Shown: positions 35,622 through 45,118, counted from the stretch's first letter. The stretch: 64,000 nt of DNA from Pandoraea oxalativorans (GCF_000972785.3 NZ_CP011253.3:310001-374000); one strand, 5' to 3'. The notes: generated by a model from the letters alone, not told the origin. Translations and numbers: made by a program.

Positions 35622-36043
35622 GTCGGCTCTCCTGCGGAAGTCGGTTCGTCGGGAAGCGCGTAGCGGAAGTCGTAAGCGTGCTTTCCTTCGGTGATCTCGA
35701 TGACGAGGCTGCCGGTCAGGCCTGTCAGCGCATCGGTGCCGGAATCGGGCACGACGGTAATGGACTGCGTGGGCACACCGCGCGTCATCGTCGAGCTGTG
35801 TTGCAACACAAACGTTCCGTTGCGTCCATGAAGTGCGCCGCGCACGGTTTCCATGGCGACGTAACCCGCTGAGCCGGGCGTACCGCTGCGAAACGCCAGC
35901 ATCTCTCCCTGACCGGTTGCACTCAGATCCCCGTGATACGTCTTGTCCAGCGAGAGACGGCTAAATCCGGTGTCCTGCGCAACGGCACTCAACGCTTCCG
36001 GCCCGAGCTGAACATCGAAAAGCCCTTTGGCGGTTTGATTCAC
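35618..36043 (-). CDS. DUF3224 domain-containing protein
   Basis: A 141-aa protein matching the DUF3224 pattern: KTYHGDLSATGQGEML near residue 33, GSAGYVAMETVRGALHGRNGTFVLQHSSTM near 57 and VVPDSGTDALTGLTGSLVIEI near 95. Its function is unknown; the fold is thought to be an allene-oxide-cyclase-like barrel. The start is a GTG at 36043 behind a strong GGAGGAG site; the longer frame to 36121 would read through the promoter and LexA-type box. It is the first gene of a two-gene operon with the VOC protein. Confidence 0.82.
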   Translation of the reverse strand: MNQTAKGLFDVQLGPEALSAVAQDTGFSRLSLDKTYHGDLSATGQGEMLAFRSGTPGSAGYVAMETVRGALHGRNGTFVLQHSSTMTRGVPTQSITVVPDSGTDALTGLTGSLVIEITEGKHAYDFRYALPDEPTSAGEPT

Positions 36044-36070
36044 TTTTGTACTCCTCCAGTCGAATACAAA

Positions 36071-36090
36071 TACTGTGTTTTTGTACAGTA
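36071..36090. promoter_or_regulatory. LexA-type box upstream of the DUF3224-VOC operon
   Basis: TACTGTGTTTTTGTACAGTA is a perfect CTGT-N8-ACAG site with symmetric TA flanks, as in the classical SOS box. It ends 28 bp upstream of the GTG start, where repressor binding would block transcription. Confidence 0.65.
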
Positions 36091-36154
36091 TCGAGTGTAC
36101 GCAAACTTGCGCAGGATGCAAGCCGGAATTGGGTTAATTCCCCGGACCCTAACA

Positions 36155-36184
36155 AAAAAGGGAGTCCCTTTCGGAACCCCCTTC
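36155..36184 (-). terminator. Rho-independent terminator of the porin at 36.2-37.4 kb
   Basis: On the minus strand, AAGGGGGTTCC, loop GAAA and GGGACTCCCTT pair (two wobbles), followed by TTTTTT. A smaller AAACG/CGTTT hairpin precedes it at about 36213-36232. Confidence 0.85.
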
Positions 36185-36236
36185 AAATACTGGAGTACTC
36201 AAAATCAACGGCTAAACGTCTCGCGAAGCGTTTGGC

Positions 36237-37394
36237 TTAGAACTTGTGGCGCAGGCCCGAGATCACGGCCGTCTGCGTCTTCGTGCTCGACGCACCGCCC
36301 GCACCGTTGATCGATGCGGCCGTGGCGTCGCCCGCTGCCTTTTGATAGATACCGACCAGGTACACGTCGGTACGCTTCGAGAGCAGATAGTCCACTGCGG
36401 CGTTGACCTGGTGGTACTTCGGGCTCAGGTTGGCGAGCGTGGCGCTACGCGTGCTGGCGTCCGTGTACGTGTACGACAGGCCCAGCAGCAGCGACGGCGT
36501 CAGGTTGTATGTGCCGTTCAGTTCGTAGTTCGATACGCGTGCGCCCGTGCCGCCAACGTATTTCAGCTGCGTGTTGCTGTAGACGAAGCCAACGTTGGCC
36601 GGACCGAACTTGTAGCTGCCGCCCGTGGCGAACACGCGCTGCTTGTCCACGCCGACCGTTGCCGTGCCGACCTTGGCCGAGTAGAAGTCGCCGCTGTAGT
36701 CGCCAGCCACTGCGCCGCCGGTGTTCGCGCCGTTCGGCGTGCCGACTTCCAGGTAGCCGATACCGAACTTGAACGGGCCGTTGGCGTAGCTCGCCCCCAG
36801 GCTCCATGCGCGGTTGTTCGCGAAGCCGCTGCCAGCCGTGCTGCTGCTTGCCTGGTTCGAGAAGCCATACAGGCCGCCGAACGAGAAGCCGGCGTAGTTG
36901 GCGCTCGTGTACTTGATCGAGTTGTTGATGCGGAACGAGTTGTACAGGTTGTCAACGTCGCCGACGTGAGCACCGAGCTTGGTTGCGAACTGCTTGGCGG
37001 ATGTCAGGCCGCTCACAAAGTCCACCACGGAGTCGTACTGACGACCGATGGTCACGCTACCGAACGTCTTGTTCGACAGACCGACGAATGCCTGACGACC
37101 GAACTCACGGCTGCCCTGACCCAGTGCCCCGTTCGTGATGTTGAAGCCGTTCTCCAGGGTGAAGATGGCCGACGTGCCGCCGCCCAGATCTTCCGAACCC
37201 TTCAGGCCCCAGCGGTTACCCGATTGCAGGCCGTCGGCCGTCGTGAAGTTCTTGCTACCGCCGACGTTGCTCACGTAGGCCAGCCCGCCATCGAGAACGC
37301 CATACAGCGAAACGTTGCTTTGCGCATGCACAGTACCTGCTGCAGCGGCTGCGATCGCGCCAGCCAGTGCGGCGGCCAGTTGCGTCTTTTTCAT
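36237..37394 (-). CDS. OmpC-type outer-membrane porin
   Basis: A 385-aa trimeric porin: a signal peptide of about 24 residues (MKKTQLAAALAGAIAAAAAG...HA), then QSNVSLYGVLDGGLAYV, and a C-terminal VISGLRHKF ending in Phe. GNRWGLKGSEDLGGGTSAIFTLENGF is the usual loop region. It forms a general diffusion channel; no substrate can be read from the sequence. It is transcribed alone, with its own terminator, and a 263-bp AT-rich leader region lies upstream. Confidence 0.92.
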   Translation of the reverse strand: MKKTQLAAALAGAIAAAAAGTVHAQSNVSLYGVLDGGLAYVSNVGGSKNFTTADGLQSGNRWGLKGSEDLGGGTSAIFTLENGFNITNGALGQGSREFGRQAFVGLSNKTFGSVTIGRQYDSVVDFVSGLTSAKQFATKLGAHVGDVDNLYNSFRINNSIKYTSANYAGFSFGGLYGFSNQASSSTAGSGFANNRAWSLGASYANGPFKFGIGYLEVGTPNGANTGGAVAGDYSGDFYSAKVGTATVGVDKQRVFATGGSYKFGPANVGFVYSNTQLKYVGGTGARVSNYELNGTYNLTPSLLLGLSYTYTDASTRSATLANLSPKYHQVNAAVDYLLSKRTDVYLVGIYQKAAGDATAASINGAGGASSTKTQTAVISGLRHKF

Positions 37395-37657
37395 CGGTCG
37401 AATCCTCTATCGATAACTTATTAATCAATTCGAACCCTTCGCCTGTGGATGGGCGCCCCGTGGGTTCGGGCCGAACTATATCGAACGAGGCTTAAATTAC
37501 ATAGGTGTATTAACGAAAAGAGACGCGTCATGTCTGCTCGATGCAACGCATCGCGGCACTTTTCCGCGAATGTCCTCAAATTCATTTTCATGACACATGA
37601 ATGCCGTAAAAAGGAATCCGCAAGAGGTCCAACGTGCAGACCGCTTGCGCAAGAACG

Positions 37658-38128
37658 TCACCGCAGCGTCGCAAGCCTTTCACGCTCGGCCACCAGCACC
37701 GCATAGCGCTTGCGAACCTTGTCGGCGTAGCGCCGGCGCAGCGTGGCGCGTGCCTCACCGCCGCCAGCGTTATACGCGCCCACGGCTTCCCAGCCATACC
37801 CATACTGACGCACGAAACCCGCGAGAATCCACGCGCCGGTGACGATCGACGCACAGGCGTCTTCACGCAATCGGCGCTCGGTCAGGCCGTAGCGGGAGAG
37901 CGTCGGCAGGTGGGCGCTGTTGATCTGCATCAGCCCGATATCGTGCGTGCCGTTGCGGTTGACGTTGCTGGCGTTCACGTCGAGATTCGATTCGACTTGT
38001 GCGATGGCGTACAGCAGCAGCGGATCGAGATGGTAGCGATCGGCGGCGACGTCCCAACAGTCCGCTTGCGCGGGGGCTGACATGAGCGCAACGACGACCG
38101 CTGCTGCGGCGCAGGCGAACAGATTCAT
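37658..38128 (-). CDS. small lytic transglycosylase (IpgF/VirB1-like)
   Basis: A 156-aa secreted protein with a signal peptide ending SAPAQA near residue 22. The transglycosylase domain has the catalytic Glu in YAIAQVESNLDVNASNVN near residue 46, GLMQINSAHLP near 65 and VGAYNAGGG near 116. This small single-domain type is often linked to secretion or conjugation machines, but none is nearby. The start at 38128 gives a proper signal peptide; 38155 would add nine residues. Confidence 0.85.
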   Translation of the reverse strand: MNLFACAAAAVVVALMSAPAQADCWDVAADRYHLDPLLLYAIAQVESNLDVNASNVNRNGTHDIGLMQINSAHLPTLSRYGLTERRLREDACASIVTGAWILAGFVRQYGYGWEAVGAYNAGGGEARATLRRRYADKVRKRYAVLVAERERLATLR

Positions 38129-38397
38129 AAGGTGGTGTGCATGCCCGGACGCCATAGACGATGGTCTTCGCCGTTGAAGACGCAGGGACGAACAGGGCGA
38201 ACGAGACGCGGAGGACGAAGTAGTTGGGAGATCGGAGCGGACGACAAATAGAGACTCCTGACAGTGCTACGACCGCGCGGGTGGACGAGATTATCGAGAA
38301 GCGCGTGCCGCTTCGGCTTTCAGAACGCGCTCATTCGTGCGCGCGCCGTGCGTGAACTTTCAGGTTCAACGTGTTTATCGTGGCGCGGCGTCTTCGC

Positions 38398-38436
38398 TAT
38401 GACGATATGAGTTTAAATACACGACATATCGTCATA
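38398..38436. promoter_or_regulatory. 12-bp inverted repeat upstream of the saccharopine-dehydrogenase-like gene
   Basis: Perfect arms TATGACGATATG (38398-38409) and CATATCGTCATA (38425-38436) around a 15-bp AT-rich spacer, about 125-165 bp upstream of the start at 38562. The region 38129-38561 is otherwise non-coding; its AT-rich right half probably holds the promoter. No regulator gene is adjacent. Confidence 0.6.
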
Positions 38437-38561
38437 TATAGAGTGGTTATTGACGAATTAACGCTACATTTCATCATGCGCTCTCCCTAGAATTGAGGCA
38501 TACCGCGTCGCGCGGCAAACCGTGACGACGCGTCGACCGGCATTCCTGAATGGGGAAAAAC

Positions 38562-39659
38562 ATGAAGAAGATCGCCTTGCTGGGTGCGGGACATATCGGC
38601 CAGACCATCGCGCGTTTGCTGCACGACAGCGGCGATTACCGGGTGACGGTATTCGACCGGAGCGCGCAGTCCTATGAAGCGGTGCGCGACTATGCGCACG
38701 CATTCGTCGAACTCACCGGCAACGACACTGGCTCGCTGCAACGCGCGCTCACCGGTTTCGACGCCGTCGTCAACGCCTTGCCGTACACGATGGCCACGAG
38801 CGCGGCAACCGCCGCCGTGGCGGCGGGCTGCCACTACTTCGATCTGACCGAAGACGTGGCGGCCACGCACGCGATTGCGCAACTGGCCGAAGGTGCATCG
38901 ACAGCGCTGATGCCGCAATGCGGCCTCGCACCGGGCTTCATCGCGATTGCAGCGCATCATCTCGCGGCGGCGTTCGACCGCGTCGACTCGGTGAAGATGC
39001 GCGTGGGTGCGCTGCCCGCCTTTCCGACCAACTCGCTGAAGTACAACCTGACGTGGAGCGTCGACGGGCTGATCAACGAGTACTGTCAGCCGTGCGAGGC
39101 AATTCGCGATGGCGCGCGCCTGAGTGTGCAGCCGCTGGAAGACCTCGAACACTTCTCGCTCGACGGCGTGGAATACGAGGCTTTCAATACCTCGGGCGGT
39201 CTCGGCACGTTATGCGAAACGCTGGCCGGGCGCGTGCGCGATCTCGACTACAAGTCGGTGCGCTATCCGGGGCACGGTGCGCTGATGAAGGTGCTGTTGA
39301 ACGAGCTGCGTCTGAAGGACGATCAGGAAACGATCAAGACGATTCTCAAACGCGCGATTCCGAGCACTTTGCAGGATGTGGTGCTCATCTTTGTGGTGGT
39401 GAACGGACTTCGTCGCGGCGTGCTCACGCAGGAAGTGTTCGCACGCAAGATCTTCGCGGAACGCAATAACGGACACAGCGCGAGCGCCATCCAGATCACG
39501 ACGGCGTCGGCCATTTGCGCGGCCGTCGACATGTTCTTCGCGAAGCAACTCCCGCAGCGCGGGTTCGTGCGTCAGGAACAGATCGCTTTGCCGGATTTTC
39601 TGGCGAATCGTTTCGGGCAGGTCTACGCGCACTCGACGCATATCGAATCGCTTTCCTGA
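38562..39659 (+). CDS. saccharopine dehydrogenase-family oxidoreductase (lysine-dehydrogenase-like)
   Basis: A 365-aa protein. The Rossmann motif LLGAGHIGQTIARLL is at residues 5-19; DAVVNALPYTMATSAATAAVAAGCHYFDLTED near residue 67 and PQCGLAPGFIAIAAHHLA near 120 are typical of saccharopine/lysine dehydrogenases. The reaction is probably NAD(P)-dependent and involves lysine or a related amino acid, but the substrate cannot be fixed. The start at 38562 follows GGGGA; an ATG at 38550 is in frame. A long inverted repeat upstream suggests specific regulation. Confidence 0.82.
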   Translation: MKKIALLGAGHIGQTIARLLHDSGDYRVTVFDRSAQSYEAVRDYAHAFVELTGNDTGSLQRALTGFDAVVNALPYTMATSAATAAVAAGCHYFDLTEDVAATHAIAQLAEGASTALMPQCGLAPGFIAIAAHHLAAAFDRVDSVKMRVGALPAFPTNSLKYNLTWSVDGLINEYCQPCEAIRDGARLSVQPLEDLEHFSLDGVEYEAFNTSGGLGTLCETLAGRVRDLDYKSVRYPGHGALMKVLLNELRLKDDQETIKTILKRAIPSTLQDVVLIFVVVNGLRRGVLTQEVFARKIFAERNNGHSASAIQITTASAICAAVDMFFAKQLPQRGFVRQEQIALPDFLANRFGQVYAHSTHIESLS

Positions 39660-39684
39660 CGTTGCGGATGTCACCAGGCGACGG

Positions 39685-39738
39685 AAAAAAGCACGACGGC
39701 CCGACAAGCGGTGCGCCCCGCCAGCGGCGGGCCGTCGT
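39685..39738 (-). terminator. Rho-independent terminator of the porin at 39.8-40.9 kb
   Basis: Arms ACGACGGCCCG and CGGGCCGTCGT pair perfectly around a 24-base loop region; on the minus strand they are followed by GCTTTTTT. It lies about 100 bp after the porin stop. It may also act on the convergent dehydrogenase transcript. Confidence 0.75.
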
Positions 39739-39836
39739 TGAGGAAACGCATTGGCTGACGCGAATGCGAAGAGGTTTGAAGCGGTGTAAAGCGATGTAAT
39801 GCGTTTTGAAGCGATGCGAAACGTCGTTACGGCGCT

Positions 39837-40910
39837 TTAGAAGCGATGCTGAATGCCCGCGGTTACGCCGACCTGCGTATCGGCTGCACCCGTCAGGTCG
39901 CGTGAAAGGCTGACCTTCTGGCCGTGCTTCGCGAAGGCATAGCCGCCGGACAGATACAGCGCCGTGCGCTTGGACATTGCATATTGCGCGCGCAGGGAGA
40001 TGAGCGTCGGATCGGCGTCGCTCGCGTCCTTGATGTCCTGATGGTAGATCGCGCCATACAGGGCGAACGCCGGGGTGAAGTCATACGATGCGCCCAGCCA
40101 GTACATGTCGCTGCGCAGCGACGCGGTGCCTGCGGTCACGAACGTCTTCTTGTAGTTGCGATACCCGGCCATCACCTTGGCCCCGCCAAAGCGGTAGCTT
40201 ACGCCTGCGTGAATCCCCTGAATGTAGTCCGTCGTGTCGGCGGGCGTGACGCTGTTGCCCGCGCCGTTCTGACGGTCGTACGTTGCGACGACGGCGAACG
40301 GGCCGTTCTCGTAGCCGATGGCGAAGTCGTACTTCGATGACGTCTTCATGCTGTCGGCCACGTTGCCGAAGCCATACATCGCGCCGAGTTTCAGACCGTT
40401 GAACTCGCCGTCGTAGCGCACGGCGTTGGCCGAGCGGGAGAACAAACCGTCTTTGCGTGCGCCGGTGGCCGTAGCGCTGGTCGCCCACGAGTAGTTCGGC
40501 GCATAGCCCATCGGGTCGAACTGGAGCATGTAGTCGTAAGTCGTGGTGAACGTGCGGCCGAGCGTGAACTGGCCCCACATCTTGTGCGACAGACCGACGG
40601 TGGCGCGGCGGTCGAAGATCGCGCCGGGGCCGTCGTCGAACTGGCCGTTCACGACGTTGATGCCGCTCTCGAGATTGAACACGGCCTTGAGATCGCCGCC
40701 CAGATCTTCCGTGCCCTTGAAACCGAAGCGCGACGTGTTCTTGCCGCCCGAGACCGCACGCATTGCGCCGCCGTTATCGGCGGCGTGATTCACATACTCG
40801 ACACCGGCGTCGACGATCCCGTAAATCGTCACGTTCGATTGGGCGTGCGCCTGAGCGGCCAGTGCACCCACAGCGATCAGGGCGGCGCGCGCCATACTGC
40901 TTCGTTTCAT
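39837..40910 (-). CDS. OmpC-type outer-membrane porin next to the ABC importer
   Basis: A 357-aa trimeric porin. The start at 40910 follows GGAGAC and gives a signal peptide ending AQAHA near residue 23, then QSNVTIYGIVDAGVEYVNH; the end is VTAGIQHRF. SRFGFKGTEDLGGDLKAVFNLESG is present as in the family. It lies 82 bp downstream of the ATPase gene of the importer, on the same strand, so it could be part of that uptake operon, but it could also have its own promoter. Confidence 0.9.
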   Translation of the reverse strand: MKRSSMARAALIAVGALAAQAHAQSNVTIYGIVDAGVEYVNHAADNGGAMRAVSGGKNTSRFGFKGTEDLGGDLKAVFNLESGINVVNGQFDDGPGAIFDRRATVGLSHKMWGQFTLGRTFTTTYDYMLQFDPMGYAPNYSWATSATATGARKDGLFSRSANAVRYDGEFNGLKLGAMYGFGNVADSMKTSSKYDFAIGYENGPFAVVATYDRQNGAGNSVTPADTTDYIQGIHAGVSYRFGGAKVMAGYRNYKKTFVTAGTASLRSDMYWLGASYDFTPAFALYGAIYHQDIKDASDADPTLISLRAQYAMSKRTALYLSGGYAFAKHGQKVSLSRDLTGAADTQVGVTAGIQHRF

Positions 40911-40992
40911 TGTTGTCTCCTCTCTTCTCTTTCTCGTGGTGTTGCGCGGGAGAGCGCCCGCGCGTCGCATGAAAAGCGTGGCTACATCTCCC

Positions 40993-42063
40993 TTAGCCGT
41001 TCGATTGCGCGAACGCCCAGCAGTCATTCGCGGGAAACTCCACCCAGTGGTCGCCGGGTTCGCGCGGGACGTGACCGAACGCGCGAAAGCGCAACGCGCC
41101 GCAATGGAAGAGGTACTCCCAGCGGTCGCCGAGATACATCGACGTGACGAGCTGGGCGTTCACGCGGTTGTGGCCCGGGCCATCGGCCACCTGCACGCGC
41201 TCCAGACGAATGAGGGCCTGCGCGTCCTGACCCGGGGCGAGCGTGTCGCGTGCGCGCGCTTGTAATGCGAAGCCGTCGCCCGCAAGGGTGACGAGATCGC
41301 CGTCGACAGCGCTGACCGTCGCGTCGATGCGGTTATTGCTTCCCATGAATTCCGCCGTGTAGAGCGAGCGCGGTGAGCCGTACAGTTCTGCCGGTGTGCC
41401 TTCCTGCTCGATGCGACCGTTGCGCAGCAAGAGAATGCGGTCCGACATCGCCATGGCTTCGGTCTGGTCGTGCGTGACGCACAGCGCCGACAAACCCAGC
41501 GACACGATCAGCTCGCGCAGCCATGCGCGGGCCTCTTCGCGCAGCTTGGCGTCGAGGTTCGAGAGCGGCTCGTCGAGCAGAATGACGGGCGGGTTGTAGA
41601 CGAGCGCGCGGGCAATGGCGACGCGCTGTTGCTGACCGCCCGAGAGCTGGAACGGGAAGCGTTCGGCGAGATGACCGAGGCCCAGTTGATCGAGGGCGTT
41701 CTGCACCCGCTCGCGACGCTCCGCCGCGCCCACTTTGCGCAGCTTCAACCCGTAGCCGACGTTGTCCGCCACGGTGCGGTGCGGCCACAGCGCGTACGAC
41801 TGGAAAACTAGGCCGAGCGAGCGTTGCTCGACCGGGCAATCGATGCCTTTGGCGCCGTCGAAGAAGACCTGATCGTCGAGCGCGATGCGGCCTTGCGACG
41901 GTTGTTCGAGGCCAGCCACGGCACGCAGCAAAGTGGTCTTGCCGCTGCCCGAAGCGCCGAGAAGGCACACGACTTCACCGGCCTTGAGTTCGAACGACAC
42001 GCCCTTGAGGATGGGGTTGGCGCCGTAGCTCAGAAAAAGATTGTCGACGATGAGCTTATCCAT
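40993..42063 (-). CDS. ABC transporter ATP-binding protein (FbpC/AfuC/PotA-like)
   Basis: A 356-aa ATPase. Walker A GASGSGKTTLL is near residue 35, the signature LSGGQQQRVAIARAL near 138 and Walker B VILLDEPLSNLD near 160; a TOBE-type C-terminal domain follows. This layout is typical of importers for ferric iron, polyamines and sugar or organic phosphates. It overlaps the permease gene by 8 bp and completes the binding-protein/permease/ATPase set. Substrate unknown. Confidence 0.92.
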   Translation of the reverse strand: MDKLIVDNLFLSYGANPILKGVSFELKAGEVVCLLGASGSGKTTLLRAVAGLEQPSQGRIALDDQVFFDGAKGIDCPVEQRSLGLVFQSYALWPHRTVADNVGYGLKLRKVGAAERRERVQNALDQLGLGHLAERFPFQLSGGQQQRVAIARALVYNPPVILLDEPLSNLDAKLREEARAWLRELIVSLGLSALCVTHDQTEAMAMSDRILLLRNGRIEQEGTPAELYGSPRSLYTAEFMGSNNRIDATVSAVDGDLVTLAGDGFALQARARDTLAPGQDAQALIRLERVQVADGPGHNRVNAQLVTSMYLGDRWEYLFHCGALRFRAFGHVPREPGDHWVEFPANDCWAFAQSNG

Positions 42064-43849
42064 GCAATTTGACTCCGAAGCGCAACGCCACGCCCAGACC
42101 GGCGCCGACCATCGCGATGTTGATGACAGAGAGCGCGGCGACCTGATCGACCGCGCCGGTCGCCCACAGCGACACGAGCAGCGAGCCGATGACTTCCGTG
42201 CCCGGCGAGAGCAGGTAGACGGCCGTCGAGTATTCGCGCTCGAAGATCATGAAGATGAGCAGCCACGCAGCGAGCAGGCCAAAGCGCACCAGCGGCAGCG
42301 TGACGTCGAGGCTCACGCGGCTGCGCGTGCCGCCGACGCTGCGCCCCGCCTCTTCCAGCTCGGGGCCGACTTGCAGCAGCGCGCTCTGGATCAGGCGCAT
42401 GCCGTAGGCGAGCCACACCACCGTGTAAGCCACCCAGATGCTCCACATCGAGTTCTTCAGTTCGCGCAGTCCCGGCACGAACAGGAAGATCCACAGGAAC
42501 GCCAGACCGGCGAGCAGGCCCGGCACGGCGCGCGGCAGCAGCACGAGGTAATCGAGCAGCTTCGCGGCCCAGTCGTTGCGGCGATGACCGGCAAAGGCGA
42601 CGAGCGAGTAGAAGCCGACAGCCAGCGCGCCGCCGATCACACCGATGCCCAGCGTGTTGACGATGGCGCGCACGAGGTTGTCCTGCTCGAACAGCTCGGT
42701 GAAGTTCGCGAGCGTGAGCACTTCGCCAAGCGCGACGCCTTCGCCCCAGTGCGTGACGAACGAGCGCAGCACGATGCCGGAGATCGGCACGAACACCGTC
42801 ACGATCAGCCACACGGTCACGATGGCCAGCGCGACCCAGCGCCAGATGCCCAGCGGCAACACCGTCTGACGCCCCGCCTTGCCCTTGACCGTCACGAACT
42901 TGTTAGCGCGCTTGAGGAGGTGTCGCTGCAACAGCACCAGCGGGAAGGTGATGGCCACGATGCACATCGCTACCGCCGCCATCAGGTGATACGACGGCAC
43001 GCCGAGCTTGTTGGTCAGCTTGTAGAGGTAGGTGGCAAGCACCAGATGGCCCTCCGGATCGCCGAGCACCAGCGGCAGACCGAAGACTTCGAAGCCGAGG
43101 AAGAACACGAGCACGCCTGCAAACAGCAGCGCAGGCATGGTCATCGGCAGGCTCACGTCGAGCGCCACGCGAAACGGGCGGGCGCCGGCCACGCGGGCGG
43201 CTTCTTCGACGTCGGAGCCGAGATTACGCAGTGCGGCCGACGAGTACAGATAGACGTGCGGCACGTGCGTGAGACCGACGATCACAGTGATCGCGAAGAT
43301 CGAGTAGACCGACCACGGGGCGTCGAGGCCCGTCAGTTCGCGGAACCAGACCGAGTAGAAGCCGACGGGACCGGCCGCCACCACGTAACCGAACGCAAGC
43401 ACCATCGGCGAGACGAACACCGGTGTGAGCAGCAGCGGCTCGAGCCAGCGGCGGCCAGGCAGGTCGGTACGCACCATCAGGAAAGCGAGAATGCCGCCGA
43501 ACGGGATCGAGATGAACAGCATCCCGAACGCGATGATGAAAGAGTTCTTCACAGCCGACCAGAAGTCGGGATCGGTGAAGATGAAGCGGTAGCCGTCGAT
43601 GCCGAACGTGCGGCTGGCGTCGAAGAACGGTGCGGAGAGCAGGCTCTGCAACACGATGAACGACAGGGGCAGCAACACCGCAATCGTGAGCACGGCGATG
43701 ACGAGCCAGCGCGAAGTGGCCGCGAGCGCGCGCCAGGGGGCCGCGACGTGAGGGGCGGCGCCCGTCGGCGGACGGCCGACAGGGGCCGCTGCGCGGTTGG
43801 CAGTAGAGGACGACAGCATGAGGGTCTCCCTGCACCCCGCAGGGCGCAT
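42056..43849 (-). CDS. fused two-domain ABC transporter permease (FbpB/AfuB-like)
   Basis: A 597-aa inner-membrane protein in which two permease domains are fused. Each half has an EAA loop: EEAARVAGARPFRVALDV near residue 215 and EEAGRSVGGTRSRVSLDV near 500. About twelve hydrophobic segments are visible. Such fused permeases serve importers of the iron/sugar-phosphate group. It starts 153 bp after the binding-protein gene and overlaps the ATPase gene. Confidence 0.9.
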   Translation of the reverse strand: MRPAGCRETLMLSSSTANRAAAPVGRPPTGAAPHVAAPWRALAATSRWLVIAVLTIAVLLPLSFIVLQSLLSAPFFDASRTFGIDGYRFIFTDPDFWSAVKNSFIIAFGMLFISIPFGGILAFLMVRTDLPGRRWLEPLLLTPVFVSPMVLAFGYVVAAGPVGFYSVWFRELTGLDAPWSVYSIFAITVIVGLTHVPHVYLYSSAALRNLGSDVEEAARVAGARPFRVALDVSLPMTMPALLFAGVLVFFLGFEVFGLPLVLGDPEGHLVLATYLYKLTNKLGVPSYHLMAAVAMCIVAITFPLVLLQRHLLKRANKFVTVKGKAGRQTVLPLGIWRWVALAIVTVWLIVTVFVPISGIVLRSFVTHWGEGVALGEVLTLANFTELFEQDNLVRAIVNTLGIGVIGGALAVGFYSLVAFAGHRRNDWAAKLLDYLVLLPRAVPGLLAGLAFLWIFLFVPGLRELKNSMWSIWVAYTVVWLAYGMRLIQSALLQVGPELEEAGRSVGGTRSRVSLDVTLPLVRFGLLAAWLLIFMIFEREYSTAVYLLSPGTEVIGSLLVSLWATGAVDQVAALSVINIAMVGAGLGVALRFGVKLHG

Positions 43850-44002
43850 ATCGAGAAAGGCTTGGGCAGAGGCGGGCCGCGCGTTACGTCGTCATGAGAC
43901 GAGGTGAGGGCGCGGCCGCCGGACTTGAGGCCTGGGGCTTAGAAAAACTGAAGACGGTGCGGCTGGTTCGGTGGGCGCTTATCGACGCTTATGACGATTG
44001 AA

Positions 44003-45118
44003 TCAGCGCTTGATCGACTGCTGCCAGCGCTTGAGGAATTCAAGGCGCTTGGACTGATCCAGATACACGAGCAAGCCCGCGCCGATGGGGATCGGCTTGA
44101 GCGCTGCGCCGAGTTGCTGCGTGAGGTTCGCCATGGAGGTTTCGCCGTCGACGTCCGCACGGATCGAGTACAAGTTGGCCTGATTGGCGAGCAGCGTCTG
44201 GCCGCGCTTGGAGAGCAGATAGTCGACCCACAGCTTGGCTGCGTTCGGGTTCTTCGACTGCTTCGAGATCGTCACAAGACGGCTCACGACCTGCGTGTAG
44301 TCGCGCGGATAGACGTAGCCGATGGACGGATCCTTCTTCGCCTTGGCGAACGCATACGAGCCGAGAATGTTGTAGCCGATCAGGTTTTCACCCGACGAGA
44401 TGCGCTCCATCATTGCGCCCGTGCTCGATTGCAGCTTGGGGTTGAGTGCACCCATTGCGCCGACGAGTTCCCACGTCACTTCCGGGTTCACGCGTGCATC
44501 CTGTGTCAGATAGTTGAAGCCCACGCCCGACTTTTCGATGTCGTAGGTGGTGACCTTGCCCTTGAATCTGGCCGCATTCGTCTGCAGCAGCTTGATCAGT
44601 TCCATGCGCGTTTGCGGCACTTCGCCCGCAGGCAACAGACGCTTGTTGTAGACGATGGCGAGCGGCTCGTACGTCGTGCCGTAGGCCTGCTTCTGGTACT
44701 GCGCCCATTGCGGAATGTGGGCGGCTTCGGGCGATTCGTAGCTCGCCATCGTGCCGTCGTTCACGAGCTTGACCTGGAGGTCCATGGCGGAGCTCCAGAG
44801 CACGTCGGCGCTGGTGCTGTGCGCGGCGTACTCGCTGATGTAGCGGTTGTACAACTCCGTGCTGTTCATGTCGTTGTACTCGACCTTGATGCCGTACATC
44901 GACTCGAAGTCCTTGATGAGCGGGCGCACCAGCGCGGTGTCCGTCACCGAATAGACGATCAGTTTTCCTTCCTTCTTCGCGGCGTCGATGGTCGCCTGAT
45001 AGTTCGCCGGATAGCCGGCGGGCACCTGAGCGTGGGCGGCCGGGAGCGCTGCCGTGAAGAGCGCTGCACCGAGCGTCGTCGTCGCGAGCAGGGCGCGGGG
45101 CGTTATCGTTTGCTTCAT
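44003..45118 (-). CDS. extracellular solute-binding protein (family 1, AfuA/FbpA-like)
   Basis: A 371-aa periplasmic binding protein with a signal peptide ending AAHAQV near residue 31. The mature part begins with AAKKEGKLIVYSVTDTALVRPLIKDFES, the class pattern of iron/organic-phosphate binding proteins; LWSSAMDLQVKLVNDG and YPRDYTQVVSR lie further on. The ferric-binding Tyr pair of true FbpA is not obvious, so iron is not certain; sugar phosphates, phosphoglycerate or phosphonates are alternatives. A divergent two-component system sits 144 bp away and probably senses the same substrate. Confidence 0.85.
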   Translation of the reverse strand: MKQTITPRALLATTTLGAALFTAALPAAHAQVPAGYPANYQATIDAAKKEGKLIVYSVTDTALVRPLIKDFESMYGIKVEYNDMNSTELYNRYISEYAAHSTSADVLWSSAMDLQVKLVNDGTMASYESPEAAHIPQWAQYQKQAYGTTYEPLAIVYNKRLLPAGEVPQTRMELIKLLQTNAARFKGKVTTYDIEKSGVGFNYLTQDARVNPEVTWELVGAMGALNPKLQSSTGAMMERISSGENLIGYNILGSYAFAKAKKDPSIGYVYPRDYTQVVSRLVTISKQSKNPNAAKLWVDYLLSKRGQTLLANQANLYSIRADVDGETSMANLTQQLGAALKPIPIGAGLLVYLDQSKRLEFLKRWQQSIKR

